Notes: generated from the sequence alone by a model not told the origin. A stretch of 64,000 nt of DNA from Stenotrophomonas maltophilia (GCF_025642255.1 NZ_CP106759.1:523501-587500); one strand, 5' to 3'; numbered from the stretch's first letter, positions 1 to 10,253 are shown. Translations and numbers: made by a program.

Positions 1-185
1 CGCTGGTGTCGTGGGTGGTGCTGCTCAAGTACATGCCACTGACCAAGCTGCAGCCGATGATCGCCCTGACCTACGTAGTGACACCGGTGCTTGCCGTGCT
101 GTTCCTGGGCGAGCACATCGGTCCACTGCGGATGGCCGGCATCGGCCTGATCGTGCTGGGCGTGGTCCTGGTGAGCGCGAGCTGA
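1..185 (+). CDS. Small EamA/SMR-type membrane transporter, C-terminal fragment
   Basis: The frame beginning at base 3 is open from the window edge to a TGA at 183-185, giving about 60 C-terminal residues. Two hydrophobic stretches are separated by LGEHIGPLRM, and the chain ends in a glycine/valine-rich helix. The GE between two helices followed by G-x-x-L-I-x-x-G-V is typical of the last two helices of drug/metabolite or SMR-like transporters, including flippases of lipid-linked sugars (family knowledge). The start lies outside the window. It is 2 bases upstream of a glycosyltransferase gene, so the pair is probably co-transcribed. A role in flipping a polyprenyl-phosphate sugar is only an inference from these neighbours. 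Confidence 0.65.
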   Translation, partial: LVSWVVLLKYMPLTKLQPMIALTYVVTPVLAVLFLGEHIGPLRMAGIGLIVLGVVLVSAS

Positions 186-187
186 GC

Positions 188-1324
188 ATGAAGATCCTGA
201 TCGTCCTGACCTACTACACGCCCTATATGAGCGGGGTGACTGAATTCGCGCGGATGCTCGCCGAGGACCTGTCCCATCGCCACGAGGTCACCGTGCTCAC
301 CACCCAGCACGATGCATCCCTGCCGGTGGAAGAGACCATCAACGGCGTGCGCGTGGTGCGCGCACCGGTGTTCGCCCGCATGCACAAAGGCGTCCTGAGC
401 TGGAAGTTCATCACCTGGTTCCGCCGACTGGCGCGGCAGCATGATGTGGTCAACCTGCATATGCCGATGCTGGAATCGGGCCTGCTGTCATTGCTGGTCC
501 CCGCCCGCAAGCTGGTGGTGAACTACCAGTGCGACATGGCCGTGGTCGGTGGACTGCTGGACCGGCTGGCGGTGAACGTGACCCGTGTGTCCTGCTGGCT
601 GGCCACGCGGCGCGCCCGTGATGTCGGGGTGCTTACCCACGATTACGCCAGCTCCTCGGCCTGGCTGTCCGGCATCCGCCACAAGCAGCATGAAGTGCTG
701 GCACCGATGAAGGCGATGCCCTGGCAGGATCGCCCGGCGAGCACCGACGGGGTGTTCCGCTTTGGTTTCGTGGGCCGCTTCGTCGCCGAGAAAGGCCTGC
801 CTGTCCTGCTGGACGCCTTCAGCCAGGTCCATGCCCTGCATGGCGACCGTGTCCGCCTGGTGCTGGTCGGCGATACCCACAACATCGCCGGCGGCGGCAT
901 CATGGATGCCATCCACGGCAGCATCGCCGCGCTGGGGGATGCGGTGGACGTGCGCGGTCGCGTCAGCGAACAGGAACTGCAGGCGTTCTATGCGCAGCTC
1001 GATGTGCTGGTACTGCCCAGCGTCAACCGCTATGAAGCGTTCGGCATGGTGCAGCTGGAGGCAATGCTCAGTGGTTCACGGGTGATCGCGTCGAACCTGC
1101 CGGGCGTGCGCACCATCGTGCAGAACACCGGCAATGGCGAAGTGGTGCCGGTCGGCGATGCGCCGGCACTGGCGGCAGCGATGCTGCGCCTGATGGCCAG
1201 CCGCGATGCGGCAAGCCGTGCCGAGGTACGCGCACGCGCACTGCAGGCCTATCCGCTGCGGCGCTTCTACGACCTGCAGGAAGCCATGCTGCTGGATCGC
1301 ACCGGGCCCGAGCGTCCGGCCTGA
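188..1324 (+). CDS. Glycosyltransferase family 4 (GT-B fold)
   Basis: A 378-residue cytoplasmic glycosyltransferase expected to transfer a sugar from a nucleotide donor to a surface glycan or lipid acceptor. The ATG at 188 is chosen because it gives MKILIVLTYYTPYMSGV, the usual GT4 N-terminus with a glycine-rich loop; the longer open frame from base 11 runs through the preceding gene. The C-terminal donor-binding half shows FVGRFVAEKGLPVLLDAF (about residue 195) and the EX7E motif EAFGMVQLE (about residue 287), both GT4 hallmarks. It follows the transporter fragment by 2 bases and converges on the HAD-UbiA gene. Donor and acceptor cannot be read from sequence; nearby xanB, spgM and rml genes make mannose and rhamnose donors plausible. 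Confidence 0.88.
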   Translation: MKILIVLTYYTPYMSGVTEFARMLAEDLSHRHEVTVLTTQHDASLPVEETINGVRVVRAPVFARMHKGVLSWKFITWFRRLARQHDVVNLHMPMLESGLLSLLVPARKLVVNYQCDMAVVGGLLDRLAVNVTRVSCWLATRRARDVGVLTHDYASSSAWLSGIRHKQHEVLAPMKAMPWQDRPASTDGVFRFGFVGRFVAEKGLPVLLDAFSQVHALHGDRVRLVLVGDTHNIAGGGIMDAIHGSIAALGDAVDVRGRVSEQELQAFYAQLDVLVLPSVNRYEAFGMVQLEAMLSGSRVIASNLPGVRTIVQNTGNGEVVPVGDAPALAAAMLRLMASRDAASRAEVRARALQAYPLRRFYDLQEAMLLDRTGPERPA

Positions 1325-1390
1325 TCCCGCCTGGCTGGATTGCCACCGCTGCCTGCGGGCAGCGATGGAACCGTCATTCCCCGTGCTTGA

Positions 1391-1424
1391 ATGACAGGCT
1401 GCGCGCCGGTGGCGCAGCGGTCAT
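1391..1424. terminator. Candidate bidirectional terminator hairpin
   Basis: The convergent gap between the GT4 gene and the HAD-UbiA gene holds a composite hairpin. The outer arms ATGAC (1391-1395) and GTCAT (1420-1424) enclose GCTGCGC (1398-1404) paired with GCGCAGC (1412-1418). A smaller stem, CGCTGCC/GGCAGCG, lies at about 1347-1364. There is no clear T-tract, so rho-independent function is likely rather than certain. Confidence 0.5.
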
Positions 1425-1433
1425 GTGCCTGAT

Positions 1434-2864
1434 TCAGATTGCCGCCAGTACCGACAGGCCACCCACCAGCACCGTGATCAGGCTGCCGGGATCCTTCACT
1501 GCGAACACGACCGGGTCGTCATGCATCTGTCCACGGTGGGCAAGCAGCCAGGTCCGGCAGATCCAGTAGAGCAGGACCGGGCACAGCAGCCACAGGAACA
1601 GCGGATGCCCGTAGAGCTCCTGGCTTTCCGGCGCGTTGATGTACAGGCACAGCACCAGTACCGACGCCATGCCCGACGCGGTACCCAGGGCCTGTACCAG
1701 TCCCAGGTCCTCGACGTGGTAGCCACGCCCGCTGGGCTTCTCCTTGCCGCTGGCCAGCGTCATGCGCAGTTCGGTGTAGCGCTTGAGCATGGCCAGGCTG
1801 AGGAAGATGAACATCGAGAAGGTCAGCAGCCAGAACGAAAGCGTGACGTCGATTGCCGCGGCACCGCCGACGATGCGGATGGTGTAGAGCGCGGCCAGCA
1901 TCACCACATCGATCATCACCACCTGCTTCATCCGCAGGGAATAGGCCAGGGTGAGGCAGAAATAGATGGCCAGTACCAGCAGGAATGCAGGGGCGACAAT
2001 GGCCGCCAGCAGGAAGCCGGCCAGGGTCAGTACCGGCGTGGCCAGCAGCCCCGAACGCAGATCCAGCCGGCCACAGGCGAACGGGCGCTTGCGCTTGCGC
2101 GGATGCTGCCGGTCCGAGTCGAGGTCCAGCAGATCATTGAACAGATACACGCCGGATGCGCACAGCCCGAAGGCCATGAACGCCAGCACCGCGTTGAGCG
2201 TGGTCTCCAGCTCCAGGAAACGATGACTCGCCAGCAATGGCACGAATACCAGCACGTTCTTCAGCCACTGGTGGACACGCATCGCCTTGAGCCAGGCGCG
2301 TGGGCCGCCGCCTTCGCGGGGCCAGTGGGCGGCAAGCTCCGAACAGTGCGCCGCAGCGCGGGCGACACCGGCACTGGCGTTGACCACCCAGGCGGAATGC
2401 GCGTGCTTCCAGATGGCCAGATCGACCCGCGCGTTGCCCATGTAGTCGAAACCGCGCTCGCCGAACTGCTCCACCAGCAGATCGGCCTTGCGATGGCCGG
2501 CAAGATTGGTGTGTCCATCGCTGCAGAACACGTCGTCGAACACGCCCAGATGGCGCGCGATCGGCTCCACCAGTGCCGCGTCCGATGCCGTGCACAGGAC
2601 CCGCCTGCGATCACTGCTGGTCCGCAGCAGTTCGACCACGCGCGGGTCATACGGCAGCAGTGCCGGATCGCCGGCACCGTGCACCGCCAGCTGGTGCTTC
2701 AGGTGCGCCTTGCCACGCAGCAGCCAGAACGGCAGCACGAACAGCATCCAGGGCTGCCGTGCCAGCATCCTCAGGAAGGTCTCGTACAACAGGTCGCTGC
2801 GCAGCAGGGTGCCGTCCAGATCAACACACAACGGCCTCGAACGGCCGGCACCCGAAGCACTCAC
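1434..2864 (-). CDS. HAD phosphatase-UbiA prenyltransferase fusion (polyprenyl-phosphate phosphoribosyltransferase-like)
   Basis: A 476-residue two-domain protein. The N-terminal ~190 residues form a HAD-like phosphatase domain with nucleophile motif DLDGTLL near residue 15. The C-terminal ~280 residues are a multi-helix UbiA-type membrane prenyltransferase with NDLLDLDSDRQHPRKRKRPF, the Asp-rich polyprenyl-phosphate/Mg site. The HPxKRxRP continuation resembles the subgroup containing mycobacterial decaprenyl-phosphate 5-phosphoribose synthase, so transfer of phosphoribose to a polyprenyl phosphate followed by HAD dephosphorylation is a plausible inference. The stop of this minus-strand gene faces the GT4 gene, and its start is 3 bases beyond the xanB stop, suggesting an spgM-xanB-HAD/UbiA operon. 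The family is confident; the exact substrate is not. Confidence 0.82.
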   Translation of the reverse strand: MSASGAGRSRPLCVDLDGTLLRSDLLYETFLRMLARQPWMLFVLPFWLLRGKAHLKHQLAVHGAGDPALLPYDPRVVELLRTSSDRRRVLCTASDAALVEPIARHLGVFDDVFCSDGHTNLAGHRKADLLVEQFGERGFDYMGNARVDLAIWKHAHSAWVVNASAGVARAAAHCSELAAHWPREGGGPRAWLKAMRVHQWLKNVLVFVPLLASHRFLELETTLNAVLAFMAFGLCASGVYLFNDLLDLDSDRQHPRKRKRPFACGRLDLRSGLLATPVLTLAGFLLAAIVAPAFLLVLAIYFCLTLAYSLRMKQVVMIDVVMLAALYTIRIVGGAAAIDVTLSFWLLTFSMFIFLSLAMLKRYTELRMTLASGKEKPSGRGYHVEDLGLVQALGTASGMASVLVLCLYINAPESQELYGHPLFLWLLCPVLLYWICRTWLLAHRGQMHDDPVVFAVKDPGSLITVLVGGLSVLAAI

Positions 2865-2867
2865 CGA

Positions 2868-4277
2868 TCAGCCTCCCGCGCGGCCGTACTGGTCTTCGAA
2901 ACGAACGATATCGTCCTCGCCCAGGTAGCTGCCCGACTGCACTTCGATCAACTCCAGCGGCAGCTTGCCCGGGTTCTTCAGGCGATGGGTGACGCCCAAC
3001 GGGATGTACGTGCTCTGGTTTTCCGACAGCAGGATGACCTCGTCGCCCCGGGTCACCTCGGCCGTGCCGCTGACCACGATCCAGTGCTCGGCGCGGTGGT
3101 GATGCATCTGCAGGCTCAGGGTCGCGCCCGGCTTGACGGTGATGCGCTTGACCTGGAAGCGGTCGCCGTTGTCGATGGAATCGTAGGCGCCCCACGGACG
3201 GTACACCTTGCGGTGCGCGGCAGCTTCACTGCGGCCCTCGCGCTTGATCCGGCCGACAATCTCCTTGACGTCCTGCACGCGGTCCTTGTGGCCGACGAAC
3301 ACGGCGTCGTCGGTCTCCACGACCACCACGTCCTGCAGGCCGACCATCGCGATCAGGCGGTTGCCATAGGCATAGCTGTCCTTGCAGTCCAGGGCGATGA
3401 CATCGCCATGGCAGGCGTTGCCGTCGGCATCCTTGTCGGACACTTCCCACAATGCCGACCACGAGCCGACGTCATTCCATTCCGCGTCGAGCGGCACCAC
3501 GGCGGCATCGGCGGTCTTTTCCATCACCGCGTAGTCGATCGAGTCGTTCGGGCTGGCAGCGAAGGCCCCGGCGTCGAGGCGGATGAAGTCGTTGTCGCGT
3601 GCGGCCTTGTCGAGCGCATTGCGGCAGGCGGCGAGGATCGCCGGCTGCAGCGTCTCCAGTTCCTTCAGGTAGCGCGAGGCCTTGAACAGGAACATGCCGC
3701 TGTTCCAGAAGTACTCGCCGGATGCCACGTACTGTTCGGCGGTGGCCAGGTCGGGCTTCTCGACGAAGCGGTCGACGGCACGCACGCCTTCACCCGTGGC
3801 GGCCTTGATGTAGCCGTAGCCGGTCTCCGGCGCCGTCGGCACGATGCCGAAGGTGACCAGCTTGCCGGATTCGGCCGCGACGGCGGCCTGCTTGACCGCG
3901 GCATGGAACGCCGCCTCGTTGCGGACCACGTGGTCCGACGGCAGCACCAGCAGCAGCGCGTCATCGCCGGCCGACAGTGCCTGCAGCGCGGCGATGGCGA
4001 TCGCCGGCGCGGTGTTGCGGCCGACCGGCTCGAGGATCAGCGCCTGCGGCAGCACCTTGCATTCGCGCAGCTGCTCGGCCGCCATGAAACGGTGTTCCTG
4101 GTTGGCGACCACGATCGGTGCCGCGCCGGCAATCGACGCAACGCGCTTCCAGGTCGCCTGCAGCATCGTGTCGTTGCCGACCAGCGGCAGGAACTGCTTC
4201 GGATACGCTTCGCGCGACAGCGGCCACAGACGCGTGCCAGAGCCGCCGGAAAGAATGACGGGAACGATGGGATTCAT
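2868..4277 (-). CDS. xanB: Mannose-1-phosphate guanylyltransferase / mannose-6-phosphate isomerase
   Basis: A 469-residue bifunctional type II PMI-GMP enzyme that interconverts fructose-6-P and mannose-6-P and makes GDP-mannose from mannose-1-P and GTP, for LPS and exopolysaccharide. The pyrophosphorylase signature [16 protein letters not shown] is at residues 8-23 and FVEKPD at about 170. The C-terminal cupin isomerase domain has [18 protein letters not shown] (about residue 385) with its metal-binding histidines. The length matches the XanB/ManC/AlgA family. The next gene upstream on the same strand, spgM, supplies mannose-1-P and ends 14 bases before this start. In S. maltophilia and Xanthomonas, xanB is needed for normal LPS and biofilm (established for the family). 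Confidence 0.96.
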   Translation of the reverse strand: MNPIVPVILSGGSGTRLWPLSREAYPKQFLPLVGNDTMLQATWKRVASIAGAAPIVVANQEHRFMAAEQLRECKVLPQALILEPVGRNTAPAIAIAALQALSAGDDALLLVLPSDHVVRNEAAFHAAVKQAAVAAESGKLVTFGIVPTAPETGYGYIKAATGEGVRAVDRFVEKPDLATAEQYVASGEYFWNSGMFLFKASRYLKELETLQPAILAACRNALDKAARDNDFIRLDAGAFAASPNDSIDYAVMEKTADAAVVPLDAEWNDVGSWSALWEVSDKDADGNACHGDVIALDCKDSYAYGNRLIAMVGLQDVVVVETDDAVFVGHKDRVQDVKEIVGRIKREGRSEAAAHRKVYRPWGAYDSIDNGDRFQVKRITVKPGATLSLQMHHHRAEHWIVVSGTAEVTRGDEVILLSENQSTYIPLGVTHRLKNPGKLPLELIEVQSGSYLGEDDIVRFEDQYGRAGG

Positions 4278-4291
4278 GGTGCGTCCTTCGG

Positions 4292-5653
4292 TTAATGGTT
4301 TGCCGGCGTGCCGCCGATCAGGGCGGTCAGCTCGGCGATGCGTTCGCGCAGCAGGGCGTCATCGCCACGGGTTTCGATGTTCAGGCGCAGCAGCGGCTCG
4401 GTGTTGGAGCTGCGCAGGTTGAAGCGCCAGTCGGCGAAATCCGCACTGACGCCATCGGTATGGTCCAGTACCGGCTGCTGTTGCTGGAAATGCGCCAGCA
4501 CGCGCGCCACGGTCGCCTTGGCATCATCGACACGGAAGTTGATCTCGCCGCTGCACGGATAGGCCTTCATGCGATCGGCCACCAGCTCGCCCAGTGACTT
4601 GCCGGTCGTGGAAACCAGCTGCGCGATCAGCAGCCACGGGATCATGCCCGAGTCGCAGTAGGCGAACTCGCGGAAGTAATGGTGGGCGCTCATCTCGCCG
4701 CCGTAGATGGCATCTTCGGCACGCATGCGCTCCTTGATGAACGCATGCCCGGTCTTGCTCATGATCGGCACGCCGCCGGCCTGCTCGACCATTTCCACGG
4801 TGTTCCAGGTCAGGCGCGGGTCGTGGATGATCTTGCCGCCCGCCTGGCGGGCCAGCAGTGCCGTCGCCAGCAGCCCGACCAGGTAGTAGCCCTCGATGAA
4901 GTTGCCGTCGGCGTCGAAGAAGAAGCAGCGATCGAAATCGCCGTCCCAGGCGATGCCGAAATCGGCACCGTGCGCGCGCACGGCATCGCGCGTTGCCGCA
5001 CGGTTCTCCGGCAGCAGCGGATTGGGGATGCCATTCGGGAAACTGCCATCGGCCTCGTGCTGGATGCGGATGAACTCGAACGGCAGGTGCGGCGCCAGTT
5101 CGTCGATCACCAGGCCAGCGCCACCGTTGCCGGGGTTGGTGACGATCTTCAGCGGCTTCAGGCCGGCCACGTCGACGTAGCCGAGCAGGTGCTGGATGTA
5201 GGCGGACTTGTCGGTGTCCTGGCGGACCTCGCCCTGGCCGGTTCCCAGCGGCGCCTCCGAGGCGGCGAAGTCGCGGATGTCGAACAGGCCGGTATCGCCG
5301 CTGATCGGCTTGGACTCCTCGCGCACCAGCTTCATCCCGTTGTAGTCCATCGGGTTGTGGCTGGCGGTGACCATGATGCCGCCGGCGGCCTTGCGGTGGA
5401 AGGTCTGGAAATAGACCTCCTCGGTACCGCACATGCCGATGTCGATGACATCGCGGCCGCTGGCGGTCAGGCCTTCGATGGCGGCCTGCAGGAGGGCAGG
5501 GCTGCTCAGGCGGATATCGTGTCCCACCACCACCGGTCCCGGGCCCAGCAACGCGGCAGTGCCGGCGCCGATGCGGCGGGCAAGGCGTTCATCCAGTTCA
5601 TCCGGAACGCGGCCACGGATGTCATAGGCCTTGAAACACGGGAGCGTCATCAA
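4292..5653 (-). CDS. spgM: Phosphomannomutase / phosphoglucomutase
   Basis: A 453-residue alpha-D-phosphohexomutase that interconverts glucose-6-P/glucose-1-P and mannose-6-P/mannose-1-P, feeding both GDP-mannose (XanB) and dTDP-glucose (RmlA). All four family motifs are visible: the phosphoserine loop [14 protein letters not shown] (about residue 100), the Mg loop [12 protein letters not shown] (about 235), the sugar-binding GGEMSAHH (about 320) and the phosphate-binding [10 protein letters not shown] (about 410). This fits the bifunctional SpgM of S. maltophilia and XanA of Xanthomonas. It is the first gene of the minus-strand spgM-xanB-HAD/UbiA set. The start [14 protein letters not shown] places the usual KAYDIRG near the N-terminus; the second Met is an equally possible start. 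Confidence 0.95.
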   Translation of the reverse strand: MMTLPCFKAYDIRGRVPDELDERLARRIGAGTAALLGPGPVVVGHDIRLSSPALLQAAIEGLTASGRDVIDIGMCGTEEVYFQTFHRKAAGGIMVTASHNPMDYNGMKLVREESKPISGDTGLFDIRDFAASEAPLGTGQGEVRQDTDKSAYIQHLLGYVDVAGLKPLKIVTNPGNGGAGLVIDELAPHLPFEFIRIQHEADGSFPNGIPNPLLPENRAATRDAVRAHGADFGIAWDGDFDRCFFFDADGNFIEGYYLVGLLATALLARQAGGKIIHDPRLTWNTVEMVEQAGGVPIMSKTGHAFIKERMRAEDAIYGGEMSAHHYFREFAYCDSGMIPWLLIAQLVSTTGKSLGELVADRMKAYPCSGEINFRVDDAKATVARVLAHFQQQQPVLDHTDGVSADFADWRFNLRSSNTEPLLRLNIETRGDDALLRERIAELTALIGGTPANH

Positions 5654-5751
5654 TGCAGTCCTTACACGGGTTGACCCCGGATTATAGCGACAGGCACTGC
5701 AAGGACGGGTGAGCCAGGCCAGCGTCCCTGCGGGCCCCAGAAGGAAGGGAA

Positions 5752-5779
5752 TGCCGCGTAACCTGTTGATTACGCGGCA
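5752..5779 (-). terminator. Candidate terminator after etfA
   Basis: A perfect 10-bp inverted repeat, TGCCGCGTAA (5752-5761) and TTACGCGGCA (5770-5779) with an 8-nt loop, lies 14 bases beyond the etfA stop on the minus strand. It is followed on that strand by a pyrimidine-rich stretch. Position and symmetry support an intrinsic terminator; the T-tract is modest. Confidence 0.6.
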
Positions 5780-5793
5780 CCCCGGGCGGGCGC

Positions 5794-6735
5794 TCAGCCC
5801 AGCGCGGCCTCGAGTTCAGGCAGGATCGTGAACAGATCCCCGACCAGGCCGATATCGGCAATCTCGAAGATCGGCGCATCGCCGTCCTTGTTGATCGCCA
5901 CGATCGTGCCGGCATCCTTGATGCCGGTCAGGTGCTGGATCGCACCGCTGATGCCGACGGCCACGTACAGCTCCGGCGCGATGATCTTGCCGGTCTGGCC
6001 GACCTGCAGGTCGCTGGGCACGTAGCCGGCATCGACGGCGGCGCGCGAGGCGCCGACGGCGGCGCCGAGCTTGTCGGCCAGCTGGAAGACGATCTTGAAG
6101 TTCTCTTCCGAGCCGACACCACGGCCACCGGAGACCACGCGCTTGGCGCTCTGCAGGTCCGGACGGTCGCTGGCACCGGCGGCCAGGCCGACGAAACGGG
6201 TGTGGGTCGGCAGTGCCGCATCCACGCTGGCCGCTTCGATGGCAGCGCTGCCGCCCTGCGCGGCTTCCGGCCACGACGCGGCACGCACGGTGGCGACCAC
6301 GACCTGGTCGGCCGGGGCTTCCACAGTGATGATGGCGTTGCCGGCGTAGATCGGGCGCTTGAAAGTGTGGCTGCCTTCCACGGCCATCAGGTCGGAGACC
6401 TGGTTGACACCCAGCAGGGCGGCCACGCACGGCATCAGGTCCTTGCCGAAGGTGGTGGACGGGCCGAACACGTGGCTGTAGCCCTTGGCCAGCTGTGCGA
6501 TCTGCGGCGCCAGCACCTGGGCCAGGGCCTGTGCGTTGGCGGCGTTGGCCACGGTCAGGACCTTGGCGACGCCGGCGATCCTGGCGGCCTCGGCGGCGAC
6601 GGCCGTCGGATCGGCGGCCAGCACCAGCACGTCGATGCTGGCACCGCTGATGGCAGCGGCGGCGCTGACGGTCTTGGCGGTGGCGGCGTTGAGCTTGCCG
6701 TCGTGGTGCTCGGCGATGACGAGAATCTTGCTCAT
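5794..6735 (-). CDS. etfA: Electron transfer flavoprotein subunit alpha
   Basis: A 313-residue FAD-binding alpha subunit of the soluble ETF heterodimer, which passes electrons from acyl-CoA and other dehydrogenases to ETF:ubiquinone oxidoreductase. The C-terminal FAD domain is clear: [11 protein letters not shown] (about residue 205), [33 protein letters not shown] and [15 protein letters not shown] near the end. Length is normal. The ATG at 6735 overlaps the last base of the etfB stop codon, so the two subunits are translationally coupled, as is typical for etfBA. Confidence 0.97.
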   Translation of the reverse strand: MSKILVIAEHHDGKLNAATAKTVSAAAAISGASIDVLVLAADPTAVAAEAARIAGVAKVLTVANAANAQALAQVLAPQIAQLAKGYSHVFGPSTTFGKDLMPCVAALLGVNQVSDLMAVEGSHTFKRPIYAGNAIITVEAPADQVVVATVRAASWPEAAQGGSAAIEAASVDAALPTHTRFVGLAAGASDRPDLQSAKRVVSGGRGVGSEENFKIVFQLADKLGAAVGASRAAVDAGYVPSDLQVGQTGKIIAPELYVAVGISGAIQHLTGIKDAGTIVAINKDGDAPIFEIADIGLVGDLFTILPELEAALG

Positions 6736-7481
6736 TACAGCAACCCCTTCTGCTTGAGTGCGGCCACCAGTTCGGCCGCGTCCTTGACCATTACACCCTT
6801 GCTGCGCTTGGACGGCGCAGCGTACCGGGTGGTCTTGAAGGTGTCGGCGGCTTCAACGCCGAGGTCGGCCAGCTGCAGGGTTTCCAGCGGCTTGGCCTTG
6901 GCCTTCATGATGTCCGGCAGCTTGATGAAGCGCGGCTCGTTCAGGCGCAGGTCGGTGGTGACGACCGCCGGCAGATCCACTTCCAGTGTTTCCAGGCCGG
7001 CGTCGACCTCACGGGTCACCGTGGCCTTGCCATCGGCGATGTCCAGCTTGCTGGCGAAGGTCGCCTGCGGGCGGCCCCAGAGCGTGGCCAGCATCTGCCC
7101 GGTCTGGTTGGCATCATCGTCGATGGCCTGCTTGCCGAGGATCACCAGGTCCGGCTGCTCCTTCTCGACCAGCTTGAGCAGGGTGCGCGCGGCGGTCAGC
7201 GGCTGGATGGCCTGGTCGGTGACCACGTGCACGGCACGGTTGGCGCCCATGGCCAGGCCGTTGCGCAGATGCGCCTGGGCGTCGGCCGGGGCGATGGTGG
7301 CCACCACCACCTCCGTGGCGATGCCCTTGTCGCGCAGGCGCAGGGCTTCTTCCAGGGCGATTTCATCGAAAGGATTGGGAGACAGCTTGACGCCATCGGT
7401 GACCACGCCGGAACCGTCCGGCTTGACCTGAATGCGGACGTTGTAGTCCACCACGCGCTTGTATGCGACGAGGATTTTCAT
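6735..7481 (-). CDS. etfB: Electron transfer flavoprotein subunit beta
   Basis: A 248-residue AMP-binding beta subunit of ETF. The N-terminus MKILVAYKRVVDYNVRIQVK and the central LGKQAIDDDANQTGQMLA (about residue 125) are characteristic. The ETF-beta signature, with the recognition-loop leucine, corresponds to LRLNEPRFIKLPDIMKAKAKP (its 5' part, about residue 180). It is the first gene of the minus-strand etfBA operon and diverges from rmlB; the 261-bp gap between them must hold both promoters. The start is supported by family alignment. Confidence 0.97.
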   Translation of the reverse strand: MKILVAYKRVVDYNVRIQVKPDGSGVVTDGVKLSPNPFDEIALEEALRLRDKGIATEVVVATIAPADAQAHLRNGLAMGANRAVHVVTDQAIQPLTAARTLLKLVEKEQPDLVILGKQAIDDDANQTGQMLATLWGRPQATFASKLDIADGKATVTREVDAGLETLEVDLPAVVTTDLRLNEPRFIKLPDIMKAKAKPLETLQLADLGVEAADTFKTTRYAAPSKRSKGVMVKDAAELVAALKQKGLL

Positions 7482-7742
7482 CTGGTACGGGGTCCTTCAG
7501 TAACAGGGAGAACGTCCGGTCCTGACAGCAACCGGTTCGGGGGTGGGATCCCGATTCTAGCTGGCTTGGGGCAACCATGCGAATGCGTATGGTTGTGCTG
7601 CGGCGCGGAAACGATGCTGCGCCGATGCGGGGTGCCGTTCACCTGCGGCACGCAGTCCGGCAGGAAGCCCGATGTATGCTGTGGGGCTTCGCAGGCTGCC
7701 GTCGGGCGCCGCGGTTGAATCAACAACACAGGAGATCAGGTA

Positions 7743-8798
7743 GTGCCTACATGGATTGTCACCGGCGGCGCCGGGTTCATTGGCGGCAATTTCGTCCTCG
7801 AGGCTGTGGCCCGTGGCGTCAAGGTCGTCAACCTCGATGCACTGACCTATGCCGGCAACCTGCAGACGCTGTCCAGCCTGGAAGGCAACCCGGACCACGT
7901 GTTCGTGCACGGCGACATCGGTGACCGTGAGCGGGTCGCCCGCCTGCTCGCCGAGCATCAGCCCGACGCGGTGCTGAACTTCGCGGCCGAGAGCCACGTT
8001 GATCGCTCCATCGATGGCCCCGGCGCCTTCATCCAGACCAATGTGGTGGGGACCCTGGGCCTGCTCGAAGCGGTGCGCGACTACTGGAAGGCGTTGCCGG
8101 CCGAGCGCGGCGCAGCGTTCCGCTTCCTGCATGTGTCCACCGACGAGGTGTACGGCACGCTGGGCGAGACCGGCGCGTTCAGCGAGACCACCCCGTACGC
8201 GCCGAACTCGCCGTACTCGGCGTCCAAGGCCGCGTCCGATCACCTGGTGCGTGCGTTCCACCACACCTACGGGCTGCCGGTGCTGACCACCAACTGCTCC
8301 AACAACTACGGCCCCTACCACTTCCCGGAAAAGCTCATTCCGCTGGTGATCGCCAAGGCGCTGGCCGGCGAACCGCTGCCGGTCTACGGCGACGGCAGGC
8401 AGGTGCGTGACTGGCTGTTCGTGTCAGATCACTGCGAGGCGATCCGCACCGTGCTGGCCAAGGGCCGGGTGGGCGAGACCTACAATGTGGGCGGCAATTC
8501 GGAACGGCAGAACATCGAGGTGGTGCATGCGATCTGCGCCCTGCTGGACCAGCGCCGTCCGCGCGCTGACGGCCAGCCGCGCAGCAGCCAGATCACCCAT
8601 GTGGCCGATCGCCCCGGCCATGATCGCCGTTACGCGATCGATGCCAGCAAGCTGAAGAACGACCTCGGCTGGCAGCCGGCCTACACCTTCGAACAGGGCA
8701 TCGCCTTCACCGTCGACTGGTACCTGGAAAACCAGGAATGGGTCAACGGCGTGCTCGATGGCAGCTACCGCCTGCAGCGCATCGGCACCGCCGTCTAA
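7743..8798 (+). CDS. rmlB: dTDP-glucose 4,6-dehydratase
   Basis: A 351-residue short-chain dehydrogenase/reductase superfamily enzyme, second step of dTDP-L-rhamnose synthesis. It has the NAD-binding Rossmann loop [11 protein letters not shown] at the N-terminus, the catalytic TDE in [12 protein letters not shown] (about residue 135) and the YxxxK pair in [12 protein letters not shown] (about 160). The start is GTG at 7743, preceded by AGGAG with 8-nt spacing; no ATG precedes the Rossmann strand. It is the first gene of rmlBACD, the usual order in Xanthomonadaceae. Rhamnose made here is expected in LPS O-antigen and possibly other glycans. Confidence 0.97.
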   Translation: MPTWIVTGGAGFIGGNFVLEAVARGVKVVNLDALTYAGNLQTLSSLEGNPDHVFVHGDIGDRERVARLLAEHQPDAVLNFAAESHVDRSIDGPGAFIQTNVVGTLGLLEAVRDYWKALPAERGAAFRFLHVSTDEVYGTLGETGAFSETTPYAPNSPYSASKAASDHLVRAFHHTYGLPVLTTNCSNNYGPYHFPEKLIPLVIAKALAGEPLPVYGDGRQVRDWLFVSDHCEAIRTVLAKGRVGETYNVGGNSERQNIEVVHAICALLDQRRPRADGQPRSSQITHVADRPGHDRRYAIDASKLKNDLGWQPAYTFEQGIAFTVDWYLENQEWVNGVLDGSYRLQRIGTAV

Positions 8799-8811
8799 TT
8801 CGGGAGACATC

Positions 8812-9699
8812 ATGACCCAACGCAAAGGCATCATCCTCGCCGGCGGATCCGGCACCCGGCTGTATCCGATCACCAAGGGCGTCAGCAAGCAGCTGTTGCC
8901 CGTGTACGACAAGCCGATGATCTACTACCCGCTCAGCGTGCTGATGCTGGCCGGCATCCGGGAAGTGCTGATCATCAACACCCCGCATGAGCAGGCCCTG
9001 TTCCAGCAGCTGCTGGGTGATGGCTCGCAATGGGGCATGGACATCCAGTACGCCGTGCAGCCCAGTCCGGATGGGCTGGCGCAGGCGTATCTGATCGGCC
9101 GCGAGTTCGTCGCCGGCAAGCCCAGCTGCCTGGTCCTCGGCGACAACATCTTCCATGGCCACGGCCTGCGCGACGTGCTCCGGCGGGCCGACGCCCGCAC
9201 CGATGGCGCGACTGTGTTCGGCTACTGGGTCAACGATCCCGAGCGTTACGGCGTGGCCGAATTCGACAAGGACGGCCGGGTTGTCGGCCTGGTCGAAAAG
9301 CCAGAGAACCCGCGTTCCAACTACGCGGTCACCGGCCTGTATTTCTATGATGGCAACGCCAGCGATTATGCGGCCGAGCTGAGGCCTTCGCCGCGCGGCG
9401 AGCTGGAAATCACCGATCTCAACCAGCGCTATCTTGGTGCGGGCAGCCTGCATCTGGAGGCGCTGGGGCGTGGCTATGCATGGCTGGATACCGGCACTCA
9501 CCAGTCGCTGCTGGAAGCGTCCAACTTCATCGAGACCATCCAGACGCGCCAGGGCCTGCAGGTCTGCTGTCCGGAAGAAGTGGCGTTCGGGCAGGGCTGG
9601 ATCAATGCCGAGCAGCTGGAAGCGCTGGCCGCTCCGTTGATCAAGAATGGCTACGGCCAGTACCTGCACACACTTGCATTGCGTGGAGTGGTTCCGTGA
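8812..9699 (+). CDS. rmlA: Glucose-1-phosphate thymidylyltransferase
   Basis: A 295-residue nucleotidyltransferase making dTDP-glucose from glucose-1-P and dTTP, the committed and feedback-inhibited step of dTDP-rhamnose synthesis. The N-terminal signature [16 protein letters not shown] and the following [16 protein letters not shown] are diagnostic; GDNIFHG (about residue 110) and [20 protein letters not shown] (about 160) are conserved sugar and metal site segments. The ATG at 8812 is used because it lies at the family start, 13 bases after the rmlB stop; an earlier in-frame ATG lies within rmlB. Its stop overlaps the rmlC start by 4 bases. Confidence 0.97.
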   Translation: MTQRKGIILAGGSGTRLYPITKGVSKQLLPVYDKPMIYYPLSVLMLAGIREVLIINTPHEQALFQQLLGDGSQWGMDIQYAVQPSPDGLAQAYLIGREFVAGKPSCLVLGDNIFHGHGLRDVLRRADARTDGATVFGYWVNDPERYGVAEFDKDGRVVGLVEKPENPRSNYAVTGLYFYDGNASDYAAELRPSPRGELEITDLNQRYLGAGSLHLEALGRGYAWLDTGTHQSLLEASNFIETIQTRQGLQVCCPEEVAFGQGWINAEQLEALAAPLIKNGYGQYLHTLALRGVVP

Positions 9700-10253
9700 A
9701 AGTGATTGAAACCCGGTTGCCGGGATGCGTGGTGATTGAACCGGCGGTGTTCGGTGACGAGCGCGGCTTCTTCTTCGAGGGCTGGAATGCGGCGCGATTC
9801 GGCCAGCTGGGCCTGCCCGACCGCTTCGTGCAGAGCAATGTCTCCTCATCGAGCAAGGGCGTGCTGCGCGGCCTGCATTACCAGTGGCCGCGACCGCAGG
9901 GCAAGCTGGTGAGCGTGCTGGAAGGCGAGGTGTACGACGTGGCCGTCGATATCCGCCGCGGATCGCCCACCTTCGGCCAATGGGAAGCGGTGGTGCTGAG
10001 CGCGCAGAACAAGCGCCAGTTCTGGATTCCGGAAGGCTTCGCGCACGGATTTGCCGTGCTGTCCGACACCGCGCTGTTCCACTACCTGTGTACCGATGTG
10101 TACGTGAAGGAAGCCGATGCTGGAGTGCGCTGGAACGACGCGGACATCGCAGTGGACTGGCCGGTGGGCGCACCGACGCTCTCGCCCAAGGACGAACATG
10201 CGCCGTTCCTGAAGGACATCGCCGAGGAACGTCTGCCGGTCTTCGCGCCATGA
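9696..10253 (+). CDS. rmlC: dTDP-4-dehydrorhamnose 3,5-epimerase
   Basis: A 185-residue cupin epimerase, third step of dTDP-L-rhamnose synthesis. The start is GTG at 9696 ([16 protein letters not shown]), overlapping the rmlA stop as GTGA; this matches the N-terminus of the family. The conserved [12 protein letters not shown] (about residue 22), [14 protein letters not shown] with the catalytic His (about 60) and the substrate-pocket segment [13 protein letters not shown] (about 115) are present. The 3' end overlaps the rmlD start codon by 4 bases. Tight coupling within rmlBACD indicates balanced synthesis. Confidence 0.96.
   Translation: MKVIETRLPGCVVIEPAVFGDERGFFFEGWNAARFGQLGLPDRFVQSNVSSSSKGVLRGLHYQWPRPQGKLVSVLEGEVYDVAVDIRRGSPTFGQWEAVVLSAQNKRQFWIPEGFAHGFAVLSDTALFHYLCTDVYVKEADAGVRWNDADIAVDWPVGAPTLSPKDEHAPFLKDIAEERLPVFAP

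Noticed and set aside
1425-4295. A 956-codon plus-strand frame across xanB and the HAD-UbiA gene
   Set aside because: It is the reverse shadow of two well-supported minus-strand genes, crosses their junction and shows no recognisable domain.
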